A stretch of 64,000 bases of DNA from assembly GCA_963921825.1 (NCBI GenBank), contig OY997589.1, positions 74,508,523-74,572,522 on the forward strand. Reading direction: 5' to 3'. The position numbers were made by a program, and so were the translations under genes. The notes beneath the pieces were generated by a model. The model searched no databases. It worked only from the letters and a program-made list of their open reading frames with translations, and was not told the origin of the DNA. Positions 58,097 through 64,000 of this stretch are shown piece after piece; position 1 is the stretch's first letter, and every line of letters starts with the position of its first letter. The stretch comes from Erodium maritimum (lineage: Eukaryota; Streptophyta; Magnoliopsida; Geraniales; Geraniaceae).

Positions 58097-59384
58097 TTTA
58101 TCAATGAGATGGTTCAAGTTCAACTTCATTCAACTGGGACTTTGACCCAGTGGTCATAATTTAATTCACCCGCCAGTAAACTTTTTTGCTTGTTCTGAAT
58201 CATATGTTCAAAATGAAACCTTAGATGCAGACAGAAGAAAAAACAAATGCTCAGCCTAGGTTAGCTGGGTCTGAACAACGTGTTTCCTTAGTCTGAGAAA
58301 TAAATGAGAAGTATACCTATCAATATAAACTTACTTGCTCAGTACGTTTGGATTTGCCAGAAAAAAACAAGTAATATTGTTGATTAAGCTGATTGAGATC
58401 TTAATCATTTCATCTCAGATTTGATCGTGAAAGTGTGAGGTTTTGGAAATTTATTATTGTAGTTTGTAGATATGATATTTTTTTTAGTGGATTGTAGATG
58501 TGATATAAAAATACTTTTATACTGTTTTTTTATATTTATTTATGGAATGGGCCATAGGCATTAAGTAGGTAACACAAAAGGGCAAAGCAAAAGCAGACAA
58601 AGAAAGCAAAACAGTGACATGAAACCCTCCTCCCCTTTTATATCAAAATCAAATGTACCTCTAATTCTTTTAGCTCCACCCATTACATAAATAAGTATTA
58701 TTAGGCTTATGCATCTTTTAAATGTAGGTCCATTTCGAAAGTTATATTTCTCGACTTTGGCGTTTTGTTCTTTTTCTTGTCACACTTTTTATATCATCCG
58801 AAAATATTTGATTTTTTACTCCATGATGGATTGGATTTAGTCGAGCCCCTTGTCATTGTGCAACCAAATTTTATAATAATTGGTTTTTTGATCGCCTGGT
58901 GAATAAAATAAATGTTTTAACTAAATCAATAAACTTCAATGGATATCCAACAAAAATAATCAATATTTTATTTATCGTAAATATGTAGAGTAAATGGATG
59001 GGGCCATAAAAGGCACAGGTATATGCAGGAGCTATGTTGCACAAGTGGGAAAGGAAATTATGGGAGTTTAGTCCAAGTCTGACAAACGACAACTTCGATT
59101 TTGTTTGGGCTATAAATGTTCTAAAAATATCTTAAATAAGAGTACGTACATTGCAACGGCTCATTAGCTACATATGAGGTGCGGTGCAACGGAAATAAGG
59201 ATCGTTAAGACGATGACACAGTGTAGGAGACATAACGGGCACGACACAACGGATTTGATGTAGTCTATTTAGTCGAACTACTGTGTTGTAGGTTCGATGC
59301 TTCCCTAATCAAAAGGAGCAACGACTAATCAACATCTTCTCACGTGGCGTCACGTGTCATCTCTTATTAATAACGCCACCCATC
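58097..59384. other. AT-rich intergenic DNA
   Basis: No coding region, RNA gene or transposon end was recognised. Two CACGTG/CACGTGT boxes near 59341-59357 could be promoter motifs of whatever lies to the right, but the LINE at 59402 now separates them from it. Confidence 0.45.
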
Positions 59385-60002
59385 AATTATTACAGATTCT
59401 AAAAAAGCAGATTCAGATGTCACAGTTGAGATGGAGACTGCTAAAATATCTCTAGCCATAACAAAACCATATTGATCAAGTCGAAAACAAATCGAGCCTA
59501 GGTCGTGTCCGCCGCCGCGCCGTCACATCTTCTCCGGGTCGTCTCGTCTCTCCGGCCACGTCTCGACAACCTCTTCTCTGGCTCGTCTCGACAGCCTCTT
59601 CTCCGGCTTGTCTCGACAGCCTTTCTCCGGCTTCGTTTCAGTTTTTTTTCTCCGGCCAATCTGAGATAGGGACGGGAGAACGCCCGGCTTCTGAGCTTTG
59701 CAGCGCCGCCATTCGCAGGCCATGTCTTCGTTACAGTTTACAGGCCGTCCATTTCCTGTTACGTCGTAAGTCGCGGTTTGTCCTCGCTATCAACTCTGAA
59801 CCGAGTCTGCAGGAAACATCGCCAGATATACACCACCTTCAGTGAAGCCATAGGAGAGCTGTGACTAAGGTTCTTCAATCTCTATGTTGATCTCTTTGTT
59901 GATCTAGAACGCGCCAGCACACGCGTCCCTTCTAGGTTAGCGGTTTTTGCCGGCCGTCTTCGTTGCTTGCCCATTCTGCCACGATCGATCTCCGGGTTTT
60001 CT

Positions 60003-61727
60003 ATGCTATTGAAAGATTCACTGCTGTGGATTCCCAGGTCGGCTCAGAAACGCAAGATGAAGAGGGATAATCGAAAGGGGAAAGCGCCTATGGTTGAGAA
60101 GTTTGTGAAGAAAAGAGCTGGAACCAGTCGTATTCAATCGAAGGTGGTAGTTCCAGTTGGTAGCTCGTCTTCTCAGCCTAGTTTTCGCTCTTTAAATTTG
60201 GGCTCTGATCGATGGCCATTAGAGGGCAGGGTTTCCTCGATTGTTCAGAGATTGGAAGCTACGAAGCCATTTAGCCCTGAAATTGGTCAGACTACAAGGG
60301 CGGCTCCCGTTGTACCCCAAGAGGTCCCAACTGATTCACACGTAAATGGGGGAAGAAAGCTTTTCGTTTGCAATATTCCTCCCGGACGGGATGATGCTTG
60401 GCTGAAAAATCTGTTTGGATCGGAGGGAATTGACCATTGCTTTGTTTGTCGAAGATCGAACCGCAATGGGAAGTTTTTTGGCTTCGTGACAATGAAGCCA
60501 GGTCTGTCTAAGGGCATTATCGAGGCCTTTCATGGTACTTCACAAGATGGGTACAAGCTCTTGGTCGACTTTGCAAAACCAGCGGCGAAATCAACATCCA
60601 GATCGCATAGTTTTCAGAAGGAACCACTTAAAGAGAGAGCACCTACTCCGATTGTGTATGGCTCCTCAGTTGATGGATCCCGAGATATGGATCTCTCGGG
60701 TTTTCTTGTTCTGGCTCATGCAGATTGGAACACCGCTCAATATTTGGGTGCTCTACGGTCACAGGGACTGGAAGACATTGTGCTCAGATCTTTTGGCAAT
60801 CGTATTTTCTTGCTTACGGTGCTGAATCCTGCTGTTAGGGATTTTCTTGAGTTGGAGAATTGGGGTACTTTGAAACCTTGGTTTGACATTTTAAATAATT
60901 CCAGAATTCTAGTCACGGTTGGTGGTTTTTTCCAGTGGGTTAAGGTGGAGGGTATCCCGTTCCATGGAAGAACGATTGAGTCTGCAAAAGCTATAGGGAG
61001 CTCATTGGGGACCTTACTGCATTATGTCTGTGATTTGGAACTGGAAACAGCTGGGTTTGATTCAATTTTTTTGCTGATTCACAGAAATACTAAAATTGCT
61101 ACTATGGAGTTAAACTTTGCTCTGAAAAATTCTGTGTTCCCGTTGCTCGTTACTGGAGTGCTAGCATCGGCAGTCCCAGATTCTTGTCACCAGTTAGTGA
61201 ACTTACCAGAGTCTTCCTCAGAACAGGTTGGTGATATTCAAGTTGATAAGGTTTCGGATAATTCTGAAAATTCGAAGGCCTGTTTACATCCCAGTTTAAA
61301 CTCGATTGATTTTGTCAAAGACTCATCTACTTCCAAGGGTGTAACCTCCATTAGGACTTTGGAACCGGAAAAGTCTCCCAGCCCGAAGTTGCGTGTGTCG
61401 CAAGTCATCCAAGTTTCCAAAAATCAGAAGCAAAACCGCTTGTTTTCGAAAGCTCCCGTTGTTTACACCACTCCGGTTTTCACTCAAAAGATCCCCAATC
61501 GTAGTTCACCTGAGACAAGGCAAGGTACTTGGGATTACGTTAAGAAGGTCGGAGTTAAAGCTCTGAAATCATCCGAGTTTGTCATTGACCAGTTTAACAA
61601 CTTGGATTTGGAGTTATCAGAGCGTCTTGATCTGGAAGGGAATGAAGATGATAACTATGATGATGTGTGTGAGGACGAGGATTTAGACTCTTTAGAGTCT
61701 ATTCCTTCAAACCTTTTGCAAAACTGA
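60003..61727 (+). CDS. LINE ORF1 protein (RRM, DUF4283-like), intact
   Basis: Open for 574 codons from the first ATG at 60003; the frame is open further upstream only with non-ATG codons, and M at 60057 is an alternative. It probably coats LINE RNA and helps it back to the nucleus. The basic N-terminus (KRKMKRDNRKGKAP, NLS-like) is followed by an RRM around residues 120-195 (KLFVCNIPPGRDDAWLKNLF ... GKFFGFVTMK ... GYKLLVDFA). Next is a DUF4283-like core (ILVTVGGFFQWVKVEGIPFH), a serine-rich linker, and a C-terminus QGTWDYVKKVGVKAL with an acidic tail. No damage is seen. It is a transposon protein, not a host gene. Confidence 0.88.
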   Translation: MLLKDSLLWIPRSAQKRKMKRDNRKGKAPMVEKFVKKRAGTSRIQSKVVVPVGSSSSQPSFRSLNLGSDRWPLEGRVSSIVQRLEATKPFSPEIGQTTRAAPVVPQEVPTDSHVNGGRKLFVCNIPPGRDDAWLKNLFGSEGIDHCFVCRRSNRNGKFFGFVTMKPGLSKGIIEAFHGTSQDGYKLLVDFAKPAAKSTSRSHSFQKEPLKERAPTPIVYGSSVDGSRDMDLSGFLVLAHADWNTAQYLGALRSQGLEDIVLRSFGNRIFLLTVLNPAVRDFLELENWGTLKPWFDILNNSRILVTVGGFFQWVKVEGIPFHGRTIESAKAIGSSLGTLLHYVCDLELETAGFDSIFLLIHRNTKIATMELNFALKNSVFPLLVTGVLASAVPDSCHQLVNLPESSSEQVGDIQVDKVSDNSENSKACLHPSLNSIDFVKDSSTSKGVTSIRTLEPEKSPSPKLRVSQVIQVSKNQKQNRLFSKAPVVYTTPVFTQKIPNRSSPETRQGTWDYVKKVGVKALKSSEFVIDQFNNLDLELSERLDLEGNEDDNYDDVCEDEDLDSLESIPSNLLQN

Positions 61728-61735
61728 TATCAAGA

Positions 61736-62118
61736 AGTTCCTCTCATGGAATATGAGAGGAACAAACTCCGTTCAGAGACGACGGAGTGTTAGTGGCACC
61801 ATCAGGCGAGTGCAACCAGAATTTGTTCTCCTACAAGAAACAAAGGTATTTTCTCCTGCATTTCTTAGGAGTTGTGGTTTTCTTGGTATTTGGGAGCACT
61901 TGTTCTCTTCATCTGAAGATGCATCGGGTGGCTTGTTATTTTGGCTTTTGTGGTTGCGTCGACATGGTTTATTATATAGCTCAGTAGAGGAGCCGGTGAA
62001 TGACACCTACTTGAAGCTGCAGACACTTAGTTTTTCACTGTTCAGGGCAGGTGGTTTGTTGCAACCGGTTACGACCTTTGTGGCTTGGCAGAGTTATCCG
62101 ACAGGGTGTTTTGTCTAA
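61736..62118 (+). pseudogene. LINE ORF2 stub (endonuclease N-terminus)
   Basis: Directly after ORF1 the sequence reads FLSWNMRGTNSVQRRRSV, then PEFVLLQETKVFSP and EDASGGLLFWL, the start of an AP-type LINE endonuclease (SWNxRG and QETK motifs). After about 80 residues the similarity ends and the frame runs into the 3' UTR. The rest of the endonuclease, the RT and zf-RVT are missing, so the copy cannot make its own RT. Confidence 0.82.
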
Positions 62119-62329
62119 TTCCTGTAGCTCTTCAGTTTATGTCAGTTGCTGATATTGGTTTGCTTGTTTGTTTTCTTTAAGCAGACGTTGTTATTTACTT
62201 CTTTTTATAGTTTCGGTTTTTGGCAGGAATGATCTTCATGGTCTATTCTTCCTGCTTTCATTGTACTCCTTCTCAAAGTATAATGAAATTTCTCATCGCT
62301 TATCAAAAAAAATTATTACAGATTCTATC

Positions 62330-64000
62330 CCAATAAAAACTCACTATTCTCCACCAACTTTTGTCACACCAATTTCAAATCTTCTCTACATTCGTATACC
62401 CTCTCCATCTCTTATTTCTCCCCATCTTTTTTTATGGACGACTCGTACCATTCGTTTTTCCATGATCATGATTGTATCGCGCCAAAAGATCAAAACCAAC
62501 TTTAGCGTGGAGGATGTTGATGTCGTTGTTCGAGTCAAACATCCCAAAAAACACATGCCAAACCCACAAATCACAGGACGCTACCGCTTACAGCATAATG
62601 GTTGGATCCCCGTGGTGGTCTCCCCGACTGTAGGCTCCTTGCAATGCGGTTGGACAATTCTTCCACTCCCAATGCATGCAGCCAACCAATCATATTGTGG
62701 AACACTCGGTCGTAACCCGATTCGAGTAATCGCTGCATGTCTTTTGGATTTGGCTTCCACTCGTATTCCTAAATGAAAACCTCAATAAAGGATTTGGCTT
62801 TCGGGGCCATGAGAGAATGATCAAAGTGATGGATCATCTAAAGGGCAGTAGGGACGTTCCAAGGGCATTCTAGTTCTACGAGGCCTATGAAGCCTCAGTG
62901 AAAACACAAGTATAGTAGGTGTGCATACTTAAGTCAGGCCCGAGTTGGATTTTGGTGTCCCGGGATGAGTATCAATATCGTTCATCGAATAGAGGTTGTA
63001 AGTTCCTTCTAGAGTCGGACGTTCAGGGTGCCTCCCCATGCAAGACCTACCTCGTCCGTACGAAAGTCCACAAAACCGCCTAGGGCCTCTTCTATCTTGA
63101 AACTTGTCTCTATTGTATGTCTGTCCCAAGGAAAGTCCGAGACAAGGGCCCACGTCTAAATCCTAAAGAACGATAGAGTGGCTAGGTTGATGCCCGGTCA
63201 GAGATCCTCCAGGATTAGGGGTACACGGCTGAAAGATCATAGTTCTTCTCTCAAAATACTATCCTTCTCCGCATGGGAAATGAAGTAGAATCTGTTGATG
63301 CCCCAACCAAGGTCCTAAATGACCAGGCTGTCATGATGCCAGATTTTTTCATAACCCCTTCTATGGATGTCCGGTCATAGCTCTAGGTTGTGAACAATCT
63401 CCTTGCAAGGCCAAATGCGGCGTAAGAACGGGCTCGGTCCGTCATTGGGTTCCTCGGGATACAAATGACGGTATCCTTCTCTTCCTTCATTTTTAGGTCA
63501 TCGAAGCTCTCTTGAAGAATCATGGTGTATCCAAAGGAAGTATGTGTTCCTTCTTGGGTGTGCAAAAGTGGCAGGATTGGCAGTCATGGGGATGAGAGTG
63601 GGAGGGGGGCATTTTCCGTGGCCGTTGACTAGATTGTGCTAACCAAGCCAGTTAGCCCGAGAGGAGGTGATGGAGGATCGACTTCCTGTCCAGTAATTAG
63701 GGAAATTCAGTCTTGTAGGTGCCTTCTCATCCCATATCGGATGTCAGTTATGTGATCTTCCGAATCGTGGAGGAAACCTTACTTCCATGTTGGAGGCGAG
63801 GAGCCGGTGAGAGCAATGCCATCAGGTCGACTCCCAGGTGGACGATTGTCGCTGCTATGGTCTTGCATGTGGTGGCAGACCAAGGCACTTGTTATGGGAT
63901 TTCTAGGAGGCGCATAGTTTTTCTACTAGAAGTTATCGAAGAGAAGGGGTGGGAGTTTCTGGGGTTTCTTTCTAGAGTATGGATGTTTTATAACCTTGTG
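62330..64000. other. Right flank of the young LINE, unassigned
   Basis: The sequence is continuous with 59384 before the LINE inserted. From about 62434 to 62776 there are open stretches in different frames, the longest ending at 62776, with no domain that could be named. From about 62800 to 64000 the DNA is GC-richer and has stops in all frames. It resembles old retroelement DNA but no motif supports a family. Confidence 0.3.

Larger units (their letters stand above)
59402..62312 (+). mobile_element. Young LINE with exact 17-bp TSD, intact ORF1, ORF2 reduced to a stub
   Basis: AATTATTACAGATTCTA occurs exactly on both sides (59385-59401 and 62313-62329). The insert has a 600-base GC-rich leader, a fully open ORF1, the first ~80 codons of ORF2 (endonuclease start), then a 3' UTR and poly-A (62307-62314). 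Most of ORF2, including the RT, is absent. The exact TSD and intact ORF1 point to a recent insertion. Confidence 0.93.

Noticed and set aside
62168-62776. 202-codon open frame
   Set aside because: It crosses the LINE 3' end, poly-A and target duplication, so it is not one gene.

Overview
This is a repeat-dominated piece of nuclear DNA from a flowering plant, most likely a eudicot; the species cannot be named from the sequence. The signs are GT-AG introns, a BAHD acyltransferase gene, a seed-maturation (LEA D-34) gene with an ABRE/RY/TATA promoter, Ty1/copia and Ty3/gypsy elements primed by initiator-Met tRNA, plant L1-type LINEs with RRM or DUF4283-like ORF1 proteins, MULEs with 9-bp target duplications, and a PIF/Harbinger element with SANT/Myb-like ORFs. 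No tRNA, rRNA or bacterial feature was seen.

Only two host genes are supported. A three-exon BAHD acyltransferase lies on the minus strand (3491-6017); it has an in-frame TGA just after the HxxxD motif and is probably a pseudogene. A two-exon LEA D-34/SMP gene (17564-18445, minus) looks intact.

Layout: 1-3360 holds an LTR fragment, a copia fossil and a LINE fragment. 3361-6130 is the BAHD gene. 7700-9655 is a LINE ORF1 fossil whose 3' end is hit by a 1.7-kb long-TIR MULE (9657-11364). 11390-11770 is an old LTR relic. 11830-16400 is a minus-strand LINE ORF1 split by a solo LTR (12502-15162). 16668-16972 is a small MULE-type MITE, followed by the LEA gene. 19909-35627 is a three-level nest: solo LTR A2 contains Ty3/gypsy chromovirus B (about 11 kb, paired LTRs), whose 5' LTR contains solo LTR C. 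35700-38870 is a LINE ORF1 split by an LTR-like insert. 38885-39140 is an RTE-type RT scrap, 39140-41750 a copia gag-protease-integrase fossil, and 41752-43447 another gypsy LTR fragment. 44124-46763 is a 5'-truncated LINE with a 20-bp TSD. 47633-50310 is an ORF1-only LINE (minus). 50677-53084 is a Harbinger element with two SANT/Myb-like genes and no transposase. 53281-58079 is an ORF1-only LINE carrying solo LTR D. 59402-62312 is a very young LINE with a perfect 17-bp TSD, an open 574-codon ORF1 and only a stub of ORF2. The rest, including 62330-64000, was not assigned.

The most unusual theme is the set of LINE copies that keep ORF1, a 3' tail and poly-A but lack all or nearly all of ORF2. 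At least two are bounded by target-site duplications, so they moved in that form. This recalls the HAL1 ('half-L1') elements of mammals and implies trans-mobilisation by a full-length LINE elsewhere in the genome.
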